This document shows positions 10,306-23,361 of a stretch of DNA of 64,000 bases, one piece after another; position 1 is the first letter of the stretch, and each line of letters opens with the position of its first letter. Position numbers and translations under genes: made by a program. The notes under the pieces were generated by a model, which was not told the DNA's origin, ran no database searches, and saw only the letters and a program-made list of their open reading frames with translations. The DNA is from Lichtheimia corymbifera B2541 (lineage: Eukaryota > Mucoromycota > Mucoromycetes > Mucorales > Lichtheimiaceae), in contig JNEU01001053.1 in the NCBI GenBank assembly GCA_000697475.1, forward strand, positions 124,001 through 188,000. Direction: 5' to 3'.

Positions 10306-12555
10306 CTAGTGCTTGGAATGCTTCTTTGTCTTTTTCTCCTTGTTGGTTTGGAACCATGTCCGTGCAGGTCGTGAATAGATCTCGGAAGCATGTTTGAGCA
10401 GGTTTTCGCTCTTTTGAACCTTCATTTCAGCTTCACGAATAGCACGTTCTTGCTTTTCCTCTTGTAGGATCTCCTCGATTTGTGGTGATAATTGATCGAC
10501 CTTCTTTTTGTATTTCTGGATCGTCTCTGCTGGGATCACGCGGTTCTTGACTTGGGAGCCAGTATTGGCTGATTTGATGGCCATTTTGAGCATTTTGCGG
10601 TCAGCTTCACCCACCAATGTGACGGACCGACCGTTACGACCAGCACGGGCGGTTCTTCCCACACGATGCAAGTATTGGGCAAATTGATTTGGCATGTTGT
10701 AATTGATGACGACTTCAATGCCCTTGATATCCAGACCTCTTGCTGCAAGATCAGTGGCCAACAAGTAATCCACCTTGTGATCACGGAAAAGTTCCAATGC
10801 CTCCAGACGTTGTTCTTGTGTAAGATTACCATGCAACTCTGCTGCTCGTAAGCCGAGTAAACCAAATAGAATCTTCATTTGATGTGCTGCCACTTTGGAT
10901 CTGAAAAAGATAATGACCTTGTTCTTGAATGTCCTGCGACATAAGGAAACGAGGACAGCCGATCGATCTGCTTCCTTGTGTGCACGAATACGAACGAACT
11001 CTTGAATAAGTCGTGTAGCAGCCTGATCGCTACGATCCACAAACAAACGAACAGGGTGATTCAAAGACATGCGAATAAGTTGATCCACATTGTCGGTCAT
11101 GGTAGCTGAAAAGAGCATGGTTTGTCGGGACTTTGGGCAAGACTTTACAATCTCATTCAATTCTTCAGCGAAACCATCTTCGAGCATACTAGGTACGAAA
11201 ACATGTTAGCTTACCCATTCCATCCTTGTAGTATGGTACCACTACTTACCGATCAGCTTCATCCATGACAAGAATTTCACAAGTATCCAAAGCAAATCCT
11301 GCAGAGTTACGCACGTGATCGATTAAACGACCTGGAGTGGCCACCACAACATCAGGCTTGGTCTTGAGTTCAGCTTCTTGACGTCTCAAATTCAAACCAC
11401 CCACACAAAGACAAAACGAGATATCGGTGTAACTTGCAAGTTTGGTGGCAACGCTATGCACCTGGGCTGCCAATTCACGGGTTGGACAGAGAATAAGCAC
11501 ACGTGTGGCTGGTGTTTGACGTGGACGATAAAGCAAACGTTCAAGAATGGGGACAATAAATGCAGCTGTTTTGCCGGAACCAGTGACAGCACCACCACAA
11601 ATATCCTTGCCCAACAATGCTACTGGTATAGTTCTTGCTTGAATCTCGGTTGGTTTGACAAAGCCGACACCGGCCAAACCCTTTTGAATGGGTCGTGACA
11701 AGTTCATGGATGTGAAAGAATCGTGGGATGCTGTGGGGTTCTCTTCATCAGGTGCAAAGTAAGCGCGCTTACGCTATGGATCAAAGAATAAGTATATATG
11801 CACCTTATCATTGCACTGGATATAAACTTACAGCTTCTTCAGCTTCATCATTCTTTTCCTCAGTATCACTCTGATCTTCACTTTGGCCTGATTCTTCCTC
11901 ATCACTCTCAGAGTCATCGCTATCCGAATCGTCGTCATCGTCATCATCCTCCATGGTCTTGTCTCGTGCACCACCACCGAAACCATCAGCAGCAATGTCC
12001 TCATCATCGTCATCAACATCAGCTTGCTCCTCCTTTTCAGTCTCGGCAGCAGCAGCTACCATATAAACGTTAGAACCATTACATTCATCATATCCATCCT
12101 TTCATGCACCCTTACCCTTTTTCCGTTTCAACTTGTTTTCTTGTCGTTTCTTTGCAATAATCTCATCAATTGATGTTCTTGCCACTGTGTTGGCCTGATA
12201 TAGATAATAAAAGTGAGCAATAGGAATCGATTTGACATGCACTATACAACACACACACCTGTTTCTCTTTGAGCATATCACGAGCAGCTGTAAAGTCCCA
12301 AGCATGGCTCGGTCCTGACGATCCACCACCATCAATGGCAAAAGTAAACTGGGGATCGAATGCTGAATCAGTATTGTCGTCCTTTGCTGCTGCTGCTGCT
12401 GCTGCTTTCTTTGACTTTTTGTCAGTCTTGCGTTTCTTTTTGGCAGGTTCGGGCGTTGGCTCTGGCTCCTCAGCCATTTCAGCTTCTTCATCGACGATCT
12501 TGAAAGAATCGTCATCCTCCTCAATGGTCATTACAAAGTCATCGTCGACAGCCAT
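10306..12555 (-). CDS. DRS1: DEAD-box RNA helicase Drs1/DDX27 family
   Basis: Five exons (12555-12259, 12194-12116, 12055-11832, 11773-11250, 11188-10306) give 668 residues. An acidic and lysine-rich N-terminal third is followed by the full helicase core: [10 protein letters not shown] (Q motif), AVTGSGKT (Walker A), PTRELA, TPGRL, DEAD in VMDEADR, SAT, and [10 protein letters not shown]. The sequence [14 protein letters not shown] just before the Q motif is typical of Drs1. The C-terminus is coiled-coil-like and basic ([11 protein letters not shown]). Drs1 acts in the nucleolus in 27S pre-rRNA processing and 60S subunit assembly with ATP hydrolysis. One intron splits the arginine codon right after the DEAD motif. 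It is convergent with the WRKY-like gene. Confidence 0.95.
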
Positions 12556-13109
12556 GGTGAATGTGTGTGTGCGTGGTGCTTGAGTGAATGAAGAAAGGGT
12601 AAGTCAAATACCAAAACCGAAAATTTTCTTTTTTGTTCGGCCGCTCCATTGACAACATTCAAGCGTTGTGTAACTTGAACGCCCTGTGCTATTGCCTGCC
12701 AACATCGACCATGGCAACATGCATTTCCAACAGCAATGATGAATGCACTACAACTAATGTATACATTCTGTGCATATAGTTCCCTCAGCCAGAAGCACGG
12801 AGGCCATATCTACACGTTTCCATAACACATCACAACCTAGCTATCTTCATCTTTACAAAGCCTGCATCCTTTTGCCATCCGTGTTTACAGTTAGAGACTA
12901 TCTCTTTTGTTACATGTAATAAATTGCCTATGAACAATGTTCATTATACACCTATTTAACTCTCAGCCCAATAATAACCACAACCCCATTCGCCAACACT
13001 GTTGTTCAAATCCATTCGACGTGAACAATTCTCCTCTACAGCCCATTATATTCATCCTTTCATTGCCCCTGAGTTGTGAGGATTTGACTGAACAACGCTG
13101 AAACGACGG

Positions 13110-14500
13110 ACATGTCGGTTCATGAACGTGCACCCTACTTGTAGCATCCTCCCGCTCAAAATCTTCATAATGAGGCATGGAGGCTTTATGAGAACGAAAT
13201 TGATCAACGTGCCTGAGAGCGTATTGTGGAGAAGTTTTGAGTTCGAGATGGGCAATCTCCAGGCAATGGACCGCCCACTCTACTTATATTCATCGTCTCT
13301 CCTATATTTGGATCGTCTTATTCAAATTTCTCATAATGAATGGTGCAGTTTTTATATGAATGGAGTTGATCAGCATGACTCATAGAACCTTCTTACCAAG
13401 TTTCAAGTTTAAAAGTGGGAATCCCAAGGTGATTAATACTAATTGACATTTCAATGAATCCGGGAGGGTGCGGTATTTCCGTCCGACATAGTAAATCCCA
13501 CATTACCCTCCCATTCAAGATCTTCAAATGAAGCGTGAGGTCTTTGTTAAGACAAAGTTGACCAGCATGTCCAAGAGCATCTTATGTGAAATTTTCAGGT
13601 TCGAAATGGGCATTCTCAAGTTTATGGGCCTTCCTCCCTCCTGCATTCATCGTCGGACGCTCCGATTTTAATTCTCACAATGAAGCCTGCGACTTTAATA
13701 TGAATGGAGTTGATCAGCATGTCGAAGCCCACGGTCTGACCAAGTTTCACAATGGGGGTGGACAACCGCGGGAGTGTGCGCTATGCACCCTACTTGCGTT
13801 CCGTAGGTCCATCATTTCCCCTATATTTGGACCGCCCGATTCATTGTAACACCATAATGAAGCATGCGGTTTTTAAATGAATGGAGTTGATCAGCATACC
13901 GAAGCGAACCTGCTGACCAAGTTTCAAGTGCCAGGAGGACAACCCCAAGATAATGCATACTATTTGGCATTTCAATCAATCCGGGCGGGTGCGGAATTTT
14001 TGTCGATCATACTAAACCCCACATTACACCCTCCCATTCAAAATCTCTAATTGAAGTGTGGGTTCTTTATTAATACAAAATTGATCAGCAGTTCCAAGAG
14101 CATCTTGTGTGAAAGTTTGAGGTCAAGGTGAGCAATGTCAAGGTCATGGATCAATTTACAGTATGCATTAATTTGTAGGACACTGCCTGACCTATTTAAT
14201 TTCCCAGCTCTTCCACTCCCACTTTATCTACGTACTCTTTCTCCCATTCTCAACTGTTACCCCATTCAAGTACAGCTACCACCTGCGAACGATTGTCCTG
14301 CTTCAACCCATCATGACAATCCTACAACTGTATTGATCCTACTTGTCTTTGACTGGATGCCAAGTCCATGGCGTGTACACACCAGTACAACATCCGCGTT
14401 CCTTGACACACACCATCTCTTGTACACACTCCTGTACCACGACCAATCGTAACAGCGTTCATTCCAGCAGTTGCTATTAGCGATGTCTATTCTCCATTGT
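13110..14500. repeat. Dispersed 1.4 kb repeat, copy A (inverted partner at 47500-48900)
   Basis: The reverse complement of this stretch matches 47500-48900 along its length. The shared end is unmistakable: CCAAGTCCATGGCGTGTACA here corresponds to GGTGCACACGCCATGGACTT at 47605. Inside, a module of roughly 370-510 bp containing TTGATCAGCATG or close variants, and CCCTCCCATTCAA-type blocks, recurs at about 13130, 13505 and 14025. A second half-module (GAATGGAGTTGATCAGCAT) alternates with it at about 13360, 13700 and 13880. No intact transposase, terminal inverted repeat or target duplication was found. It behaves as a non-autonomous dispersed repeat; its mobilising element is unknown. Confidence 0.8.
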
Positions 14501-15765
14501 GTCAAACAGCGTTCACAACCTTGTCACACTACTCCAACACGCACTCTTGCACACCCCTCTGCCACAACCATCCCGTAACAACCGTTGCTATCCTCAAAGC
14601 CTTCAATTGATTATCTTAAACAGCATTCTTTACTTGCAACAACTTGACTAGCAGCCTCTTTACATGAAAAGCAGATAGCCATTGTACAGAAGCAACTTGC
14701 TTTCAACACATACGGACTCCTATGGATGATGCCATATCAAGTACGCCTCAATACAAGCAATCTTCACCTGGTTGAGCTGCGATGGAAAGTGACCAAGAAA
14801 AAGGTTGATCAACAACTGGATGGAAAAGGATGAGCAGCAGTATTGAACTTGCAATGGCTATGACGATGGATGCAACCAAGCGAGAAAAAAATCTGGGATG
14901 TTGCTTTGGTTACCTGGCGCGTCATCAGCAAAGAAGAATGGATCATACATGTGGATACGGCCGAGGATACACGATGGACTAGATGGAGTTGGCGAAGGGG
15001 CTTATATCTTTGACGAAAGGTGTTTTACAGCCATGGTTGATATTGGAGTACTCGAGACGATGCATGCAGCAGACAAGAATACAATGACATAGTTATCCCC
15101 GTTACCCTTATTAGTGTATAATCATCTGTATCCTTTTATCATCTTTACTTTATAAACACCATACTACCATATGCTATGCTTTGACGTTTTCACTGAATGA
15201 AGATGCGGTCCAACACTGTATTTAGAAGGAGATCGTACTATTAGCGCATATGATGTGCAAGATGTGTATCACATATTGGTTTATGGATCGAAAAGGGGAA
15301 CATGGATGTGAAGGTGGAAACGGGGTTGGATCATTTACAATATCATTTATATCAAGATGCTTTGGTTATATGTGAGAGTTAGTGGTTTTCATAAAACGCT
15401 TGTATTGCAAAGATAATAAACGCGACAGCGATGATGTTCTACATTGTGCATGTTATATAAACTTGTTGGTGGTCTGCTGTAGCTTAATTCATTATGTTCG
15501 AGAAAAAGTGAGCTGTGGTGGCGAGAGCACGATAACACACCATACTTACCTATGACCATTTACAGCCAACGCTATCATATGCAACCTTATATAAGAACGG
15601 ACCATTCCCTACGCACCATCATAGGCGGACCTTTTTATAAGCAGGCAGGGGAAGGATCGATCATGCATGCCTCAGCCAATAGGATTGATCCTTCGACTTC
15701 GTTGCACAAACAGGTACTTCTGCATCTTTGGCTCTGATATGGTATGAGCAAAGGCCTCTCTTCAT

Positions 15766-17171
15766 ATAGCATCACGCTTACATCATACTAAAAACATAAA
15801 GACGCCATAACTCAGAATTTTACAATGAAGTGTGGGTTCTTTAATAGAACAAAGTTGCTCGTCGCGGTCGACAGCATATATTGCCCAACTCTCATGTTTC
15901 ATCATAGTCAATCCAAGATTCACCAAATGTCGCTTCCAGCCAAAGAAGCCGACACCCAGGTCCACTTTGGCTGGTGGTAACATTGCGAAATCTGGGCTGG
16001 CGAGCTTGCTCGTGAAACTTGCACCCAAGGTGCGCTGCACGCAGACGAGCAATATTGTTAGATTGAAGATTCCACGTTTGATTGTAAAGTTTAGAGATAC
16101 AGGCACCTTTATTTTTTCATATGCTGTAAGCGTGATGCTATATGACAAGTGGGCTTTGTTGATTGTCAAGTAGCTTGAACCTAATAGAGCCAAAGATGCA
16201 GAGGGGCGTGGTTGCATAGCACATATGGTTGGAGTGAACAGAAAGGGCGAATGCATGATATATAATGAACGATTCAGCAACATATCACAATTGGCAGCTA
16301 ACGTGTACTTTTTCCCATTCCCAGCTTTTGTCAAATCCATAACAATGAACGATGCTCCTGTTCCAGACATTCATCTCCATCATTCAACTTTCTTGATCCG
16401 AGCTTATTTGACCGAGTTACGCTCAATTAAAGAGACATCAGTTGAGGCAGATAGTGTATGCTGCATGTATGGGCTGATATGCTCTTTGTTTGAGCATAAC
16501 TCAGCCAAATCAGCTCGGATCACGATAATTGAATCACGGAAATGCTCGACTGGAGGAGGTGCATCGTTCCCATCAAGTGGATTGAGAAAAATCTGGGCAT
16601 TGAAAAGAAGTGCATGTTAGCTGCCAATGTATGACCGCTATTGAATCGTCCATTAACTATTATGCATTCGCCCTTTCTGTTCACCTCCTAACAGATGTGC
16701 TATATAAACACGCCCCTCTGCATCTTTGGCTCTATTAGGCTCAAGCTACTTGACAATCAACAAACACCACCTGTCATATAGCATCGCGATTACAGCATAT
16801 GTAAAACATAAAGATGGCTGTATCCCTAAACTTTACAATGAAACGTGTGGTCTTCAATCGAACAAAGTTGCGCGGCGGGGTGAAACGCACCTTGTGTGCA
16901 AGTTCCACGACTAAACTCGCCAATCACCGATTTCGCAATGTCACCACCAGCCCAAGTGGATCGTGAGGTCGACCTCTTGAACTTTTTTTCGACAAGGCTG
17001 GTGGCGACATTGCGAAATCTCGGTTTGCCCACCACGGTCGTGAAACTTGCACACATGATTCTTTGAGCCACGCTGAGTAACTTTGTTCTATTAAAGACCC
17101 CACGCTTCATTGTAAAATTTAGAGATACAGACACGTTTATGTTTTACCTATCCTGGCTGTAAGCGTGATGG
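15766..17171. repeat. Large imperfect palindrome (foldback element), arms of about 580 bp
   Basis: The left arm (about 15766-16345) is the imperfect reverse complement of the right arm (about 16586-17171), with a loop of about 240 bp. Matching stretches include AGCCAAAGATGCAGAGGGGC (16189-16208) against its complement at 16708-16732, GAACAGAAAGGGCGAATGCA at 16239 against 16664-16683, and the outer ends TAGCATCACGCTTACA (from about 15766) against CTGTAAGCGTGATG near 17157. The right arm has a nested palindrome: 16929-16952 and 16996-17019 are inverted 24-mers with one mismatch, and a third copy lies at 15969-15992. Open frames inside carry no recognisable domain. It resembles a foldback-type non-autonomous transposon, but no transposase or target-site duplication was identified. 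Confidence 0.8.
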
Positions 17172-18370
17172 AGTTGCTTTCTCCTAATGGATAGTGTCGG
17201 CTGCATTAACGGCAAAATGAAGAGCTGAGTAAATTACACGTGGCGTTTTCACACGCACGTCCTTGACAGGATGTTGCACAAATGGATATGGTTATGATTG
17301 CCTTTAGAAAGGTACATACGCATACAGCATCTAATAATGAAGGTGTGCCAAGGTATGTATATGACACTAATGGCTCCATATCACATTTGGATTCTGTAGT
17401 GTGTCGAGCTGCATAAAAAGTGATGCGCACGGACCATGCTGGATATTATGCCTGTGAGGCGACTTGGTTGGGTGGATACTATACCTTGTCAAGCGATTTG
17501 ATTTCTGGATCTTACCAGCCTTGCCATGTATGGAATGTGGGTGGATGTTATGCAAGTACAGACTTTGAAGATGGATTTGATTGCCAATGGCTTGTATCGG
17601 TTCGTCGAGGTGGATAATTTCGAGCTTGTTCGATCGTTCGATAATTTATCGAGAATGAGGCCATTAGAAAGAAACTATTCAAGATCAATGAGCTGTGATT
17701 GTTATCGTTGCCGAGGTATCGACGTTTACTTGATGGATGGATATTGTGTCCTGGTAGCAACTTGGATCGATGGATTTCAAGCGTCACCAGGCGACTTGGA
17801 TGGATGGATCTCATGCCTTGTCAGTCGACAATATGGATATTATGCAGAAGTGTATTCAACGCTAAAGATGTTATTGATGCTATGGTTGCGAAGATATCAA
17901 CATTTATTAAGAAGCACAAGTCTCTTTGCCAGGTCGAACCAGTAATAGAAACGCGTCAATGGATCTGAGACCTTACAAACAGAGCAGGATGAAAAATAAC
18001 AAGGTAAGTCAAGAAAACCAAGCTATGATCATCATTTTATCCACGTACCTACCATAGGATACAATAGGATCCTTATCACCCACTCTTCTTCCACAGATTC
18101 GTCTTCTTTCCAGTTATTGTAATATTAATATGTCTGTTCATGTATTTATCTTCAACATTGTTTTTTCATCATTAACACATTAAGCATGGGGAGCGATCAG
18201 GGTAGCGTACACTATATTGCCCAATGAGCGGGATTTTCGTATCGACAGGCTCGAATGACTTGACGGGTCTTAATATACTCAGCCCAGATTCGTATTTGGA
18301 GCTTGTTGTTGCTGAAACGCGCAGCTATGCCTTTTATTTAAGCCATCTTGGTCGAAATGTGCCCATCCAC

Positions 18371-18885
18371 CACTCTTCGGTATATTTACAATGAAGCTCT
18401 TCTTCTCCTATGAAAGTGAATGATCAGGTATGATGCGTTGAACAATATCTTGTTATGGATTGGCTAACACAAGCTTGAATATGTGTATGGAAACCACCGG
18501 AGACATGGCAACGACTAATCTTTCAGCTGTTGCATTTGCCTTTGGTTTGGGCCTTGGTCGCAATGACCTCGTTCACTCCTCGGCAAGGCGCAGCTATTCA
18601 TCAACTCTTGCATTTGCCTTTGGTTTGGGCCTTGGTCGCAATGACCTCGTCCACTCCTCGGCAAGACGCAGCTATTCATCAACTCTTGCATTTGCCTTTG
18701 GTTTGGGCCTTGGTCGCAATGACCTCGTTCACTCCTCGGTATATTTGTATTGAAGTTGACCCTTTTTTCCTATTGAAATGAATGATCAGGTATGATGCGT
18801 TGAACAATATCTTGTTATGGATTGGCTAACACAAGCTTGAATATGTGTATGGAAACCGCTGGAGTCATGGCAACGGCTATCCTCA
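18371..18885. repeat. 359-bp-offset direct duplication containing a 78-bp minisatellite
   Basis: About 155 bases starting CACTCTTCGGTATATTT at 18371 recur from 18730, an offset of 359 bp, including GGATTGGCTAACACAAGCTT in both copies. Between them is a 78-bp unit repeated 2.7 times (18530-18607, 18608-18685, 18686-18739) with only a few differences. The unit length is a multiple of three and it is open in two frames, but there is no supported gene around it. Confidence 0.85.
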
Positions 18886-20228
18886 GACATCACTTGCACC
18901 CAACACGGAGATCTGCTTCTGACCAGCAATATTTCGTTTCACAGCCCTATTTGCTGTTCCTTGGAGTTGACGATGGTGTTCCCGAGATACATAAGAGTGA
19001 GTCAAGCAAGGCAATCAAATCTACGTGCATAAATGCCAATTTGCAGCAGCTCTATAGCATACCTGCATTCGTTGACCTCGAACCATCCTCGCTGCATCAA
19101 CAACTAGAAGGAAATGGAAATCTGCAATGTTGATATGAATGTGATATGTCGTATCCAGCAATAGAACTAGAACATCATCTTCATGATTCCCAGCTTCATG
19201 TTCATGGCGAGATAGAAACGATCGATTTAAATGAGCAACTGCACTATAATGCCACTGGTTCATCAAAATAAATGAGGTCAAGGTTGCCTACTGTAATATT
19301 TACAAGAAGCGAATGTATCTGTGGGAGGGTAAATAAATAAGTGGAACCTCAATGGGAGTGAGGTATATATGTACCAATATACCTTCATTTGTTGAGATAC
19401 GTTCTTCATTGGGATACTGGACGCCGAGGATGATACACTATATTGAGCTTATTGTAATGGATCACCAATGTAATTTGCATTCTTCACCTATCACTATGTA
19501 TGTACTCAACGACTCCGAAGCGTCCTTTATTCTAGTATGCTCGATATTGCCCTTCACTTTGGATACATGTACAAACGATATCACCGCGCAGCAATAAGAA
19601 AAACATCAGTACTAATACTTCAAGATTGCACAATCAAACATGCTATGGCTAATATTCCAATAATGCTCAGCGCACACAAAAGCATCTTTGTAACGACCAA
19701 AGTCGCTGACGTTGGTGGCCATTGTCTACTGTACTGGTTTGAGTAAAATCATCGTGGGGCCGAGCTTCTTTCGAGACAAGAAAACCAACTTTATGTCTCA
19801 TGCTTCATGCACTTTCAAACAAGGTACTTTCGTATGCAGTGACCATTTTTGTGTTATTGACCATACCATGGTTCACTTGAAAAAAAAAAGCAGACGGACA
19901 TTACTATGGGGGTGTATAGGGGACAGGATCCTTTATGCACTCTCGACCAATACTGTAGGATCGACACTTCGAGTGAGCTTTATGACACAAGCAAGTGCTT
20001 CTGCATCCTTTGCTGACAAGCAAATAGACAAAGCAAGTGGTGTGGTGCGGGGTGAAAGGTGGAAGGGGTTGGATGAGCTGAGATTATTTTGGTTGTGCAT
20101 AATAGTTTCTTGTGTGATGCAGGTCACTGCGCCCTCTTAATCTATCACGTTACCTTTTTGCATGTAAAAAGAGAGTTTCCCTTGGCCATGAGAAATTTCC
20201 CACCTCTTTCTTTTCTGTTCTTTTGATC

Positions 20229-20485
20229 ATGATCAACCGTCCCAACCGTGTCATTCAAAATCAACGCTATTATCAAGCTCCTTCTCAAGTTCCCCTCTGG
20301 TTAAAAGGACCCCGTGACAGATTTGTCTCCACAGTGGTCTTTGGTGTCATTGGCGTTGGCGTTGTAGGTGCTCTTTGGGGCACTGTCAAGTATGGAACAA
20401 CCGTTCTGGACCTCCCTCCTTCTTCAACATTATTAATGCCTCTCTCTTTTTTTCTCATTATAGGATGGCCAAAGGAGAGAAATAG
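20229..20485 (+). CDS. COX7: Cytochrome c oxidase subunit VIIa (Cox7)
   Basis: Two exons (20229-20389 and 20464-20485) give a 60-residue protein, the usual size for this subunit. The N-terminus NRPNRVIQNQRYYQ and PLWLKGPRD match the pattern of yeast Cox7 (short amphipathic start, P-L-W, then a single membrane helix). A glycine/valine-rich transmembrane segment (about residues 33-51) follows, and the spliced end is KMAKGEK. The second exon codes only seven residues. Cox7 is a nuclear-encoded structural subunit of respiratory complex IV in the inner mitochondrial membrane. It is convergent with VMA4, 112 bases away. Confidence 0.85.
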
Positions 20486-20597
20486 ACAACAACAACAACA
20501 ACAATCACTGATTTTTGTATACAAACGCAAAGTGTTTTTATATCACAACAATAATGAAATAGCCAACAACGCTGTTTGCCATATTCTTTAATGGAAC

Positions 20598-21730
20598 CTA
20601 GTTGAAGAACTTTCTGTTGGGGGAATGGCCAAAGAGGGTAACACGGATTTGAGGCAACATCTATAGAAAAAAATATCGCGTGTTGATATGAGGATCCAAA
20701 GGGGGAGATCGTTATTGGATACATACCTCTTCCTTGACAATGTTTAAACGAGCCTCAAGAGTGTTGTCTACAACGATTCTGCCTTGCAATGCAGTAAGAA
20801 CGATACCACCGGCACTACATGTAGAGAAAAAAGGGGGTGGGTTACGCGTCAATTGCATCCTTTAAATGTTTCAGCGTAGTTCCTGACTTACCTGGATGCA
20901 GGCAAATAATCTTCGCTGATGGTGAAGCTGGTCTCAGCCTTCATGACTTCTTGATACTTTTGAGAAGCACGTTCAGCAGCAAATTGGACAGCTTCGACAT
21001 CGGCCTCTCGGCAACGCAAAGACACCTCTCGTTCCATAAGGGAGTATGCGCCCTGCAAGATGAGACCTTCCAACAAGGTTGCATATTTCTCTTCATCGCT
21101 AGACACCTCAAAGATCTTTTCTCTGGTTGCTTCGAAAAGGGTATCCAAGGATTGTTGGCGTTCTTGAAGTACTCGCAAACGAGCCTTGTTGATATGGTTG
21201 GATTGAGCACTACGTACATGGATGAGTATTCTTGCATGCAGGTAAGCACACACACACACGCACACACGTACATTTTCTTTTGCACTTCGGCTTGCTTCAT
21301 CTTGCGCTCAAACACAGCTTCAATGTTGAGTGATTCTTGACGCACAATCTTGGCCTATTTGGATACAATCAGATACAGCTCTTCATTGATATAAGAGTAT
21401 GTACATACCTTTTCAATGTTGAATTCTTCATCGGCCTACTCGTCGTAAAGGAAAATTGACCGTTAGATAGTGTTCACCCCCATACGCCAAAATAGTCCCT
21501 CCTAATAGCCAACCAACCAACCAACCCCCCTATAAAATCATACCTTGACCTTGATTTCTCTAGCCTTTTCAAGGGCTTCTTGTTTGATGAAGGCCACCTA
21601 AAAGAAAGAGTACAGCCGTCAGTTTAGCCCATTACTGCTCGAACGGTATCAAAAGGAGGGTGTGAACTCGTACCATTTTCTTCATCTCATTGAAGACCTC
21701 ATCTTCGTTCAAGGGTCGTACAGTAGTCAT
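20598..21730 (-). CDS. VMA4: V-type ATPase subunit E
   Basis: Seven exons (21730-21674, 21597-21544, 21435-21409, 21354-21272, 21209-20892, 20814-20727, 20660-20598) give 229 residues, close to the 233 of yeast Vma4. The N-terminal half is a long charged helix (residues about 8-110, beginning LNEDEVFNEMKKMVAFI), the peripheral-stalk coiled coil. The C-terminal half includes GGIVLTALQGRIVVDNTLEARL, the E-subunit globular domain, and it ends LFGHSPNRKFFN. With subunit G it forms the peripheral stalks of the V1 sector, which powers vacuolar and endosomal acidification. Introns fall in the coiled-coil half as several very small exons (9 and 18 codons). Confidence 0.96.
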
Positions 21731-22350
21731 TGTGTCAAACTAAAGTGGTTCCATTAGTCAACATGAGGTTGCATTTCGAGCGATGAGAGTCGACAACGTA
21801 CCAGGTATCAAAGAAGGCAAAAGAGAAAAAGTGGAATATCGCGAAACAAGACGCTGCAGGAGGTTCGTTTCAGCTACCAACGCCTTTTCGGACCTCGGAT
21901 CCTATGACGACGGCGCTCGGAGGTGCAGCCTGAAACACACACACACCCACACTTACACATAAACGCCTTCGCATAGCTTGAACAAGATCATATCATTGCT
22001 GTCGTTTGTATTTTGCTCAACGCGTTGATTCTATGTAGTAGTCTTTGAATACATAAACCGATTATTGATAAGGCTTAAATGCCACAAGCCGTTCTTTTGT
22101 CTCCTGCTTGTCTTTGCATTAATAAATATGAAGATCTTAAATACACGTATTTATTCTATTTGTAATAATGGGCTCAATGTTACAGTGAGGCTGTTGATGC
22201 GTGTCAAGGTGTAGACGACGGGCAAAAGGCTTTCGGCTCAGGGTCACGTGAACCAGGTCAATGATGAAATGGTGAGAGATTCTTCTCCGCTGTCAACGCT
22301 GTGTTGTAGGCACACACCCAAAAGTATATCCTTGTTCTCCCGCTACTATA
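21731..22350. other. Divergent promoter region of VMA4 and the FSH1-type gene
   Basis: About 620 bases between two divergent start codons. The VMA4 side carries a likely 5' leader, then CA-rich sequence. A palindromic CACGTG (E-box type) lies near 22244. No open frame of interest. Confidence 0.5.
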
Positions 22351-23361
22351 ATGAGCACTCCCAGCAAATTACGCATTCTTTGCCTCCATGGCATGGTACA
22401 AAACGGGACCATTTTCCGGAAAAAGACAGCAGTATTACGCAAAAAGCTTGACAAGATTGCCGATCTCGGTGAGTCTACTAGTGGCCTCAATCGGATCAAT
22501 GCCACCATTGCTTATACTTTATTATAGTCTATGTCACTGGGCCCCATCTTATCACTGACCCAAAGTATACGTCTGAAGCAGCCCGAGAAGCAGCAGCTGA
22601 CCCTAATGCCAGTGAAGGTAGCATTTACTACTCTTATATAATGATGGGTTATATACTGATATACTGCATCTATAGAATTGAAACCTTATGGCTGGTGGTT
22701 CCCGATATCGTCCTATCCTAATACCGAAGAGGGATATTATTCAGGGTTCAAGGAGTCTGTAGAGTATCTCAAGGATATCTTGGTGAAAGAGGTACGTACA
22801 ATTGTTTACTTAATGATGACGGAGATGACGACTGACAACAAATCGATCATTATGCAGGGACCTTTTGATGGTATCTTTGGTTTCTCACAAGGTAAAGGAA
22901 AATGGAGGATTGGGTAGAAAGGAAGGTTACACTAAATAAGGGAACTTTTTCAAGGTGCATGTCTTGCTGCTGCCATGGCCGAACTTTTGGAGAATCGTTC
23001 ATTGATGCCTCATCTTGTTTCCCCTGAATTTGAACATCCGGCTTTCCGGTTTGCCATTGTGGCTGCTGGTTTCAAGCCTGATTCTCAAGATGCCACACAG
23101 AGTCTTTTCAAGGGCAAGATCAAGACACCAAGCATGCATCTTGTAGGCGAAGCTGACACATTGATTGTACCGGAAAGAATGTTGGCATTGGCTGATGTCT
23201 TTGAAGATCCCGTCATTTTCAAGCATCCTGGAGGGTAAGTAACAATATCACACTCTCACTCTCTGTTTTATTCATCACGATCCCCTTGTAGACATCTTGT
23301 TCCAACAAATGCTGCTAGTCGCAATGATATTCTCGCCTTTGTTTCCAAATTTTCCACATAG
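22351..23361 (+). CDS. FSH1-family serine hydrolase
   Basis: Six exons (22351-22468, 22528-22617, 22676-22791, 22858-22891, 22955-23234, 23292-23361) give 235 residues, the normal size for yeast Fsh1. It starts KLRILCLHGMVQNG, the FSH1 strand and oxyanion region, and has the nucleophile S118 in GFSQGA, D187 in GEADTLIVP and H214 in GGHLVP, so the alpha/beta-hydrolase triad is complete. No signal peptide is seen, so a soluble cytosolic or mitochondrial enzyme is likely. Physiological substrates of this family are mostly unknown; relatives act on acyl esters, and human OVCA2 is a member. One intron lies directly after the nucleophile glutamine codon. Confidence 0.9.

Larger units (their letters stand above)
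12556..20228. other. Gene-poor, repeat-rich island
   Basis: About 7.7 kb between the start of DRS1 and the start of COX7. None of the open frames here shows a family motif, a plausible start context and splice continuity together. It contains the 1.4 kb dispersed repeat (13110-14500), the large foldback (15766-17171) and the tandem duplication with 78-bp units (18371-18885), described separately. The remaining stretches (14500-15765, 17172-18370, 18886-20228) look non-coding to me. The frame at 14898-15092 and those at 19350-20140 were checked and not recognised. The last 150 bases before 20229 are pyrimidine-rich and probably belong to the COX7 promoter. Confidence 0.6.

Noticed and set aside
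14898..15092. Short gene in the repeat island
   Set aside because: The frame has no signature, no good start context and no splice partners; it lies next to dispersed repeats.
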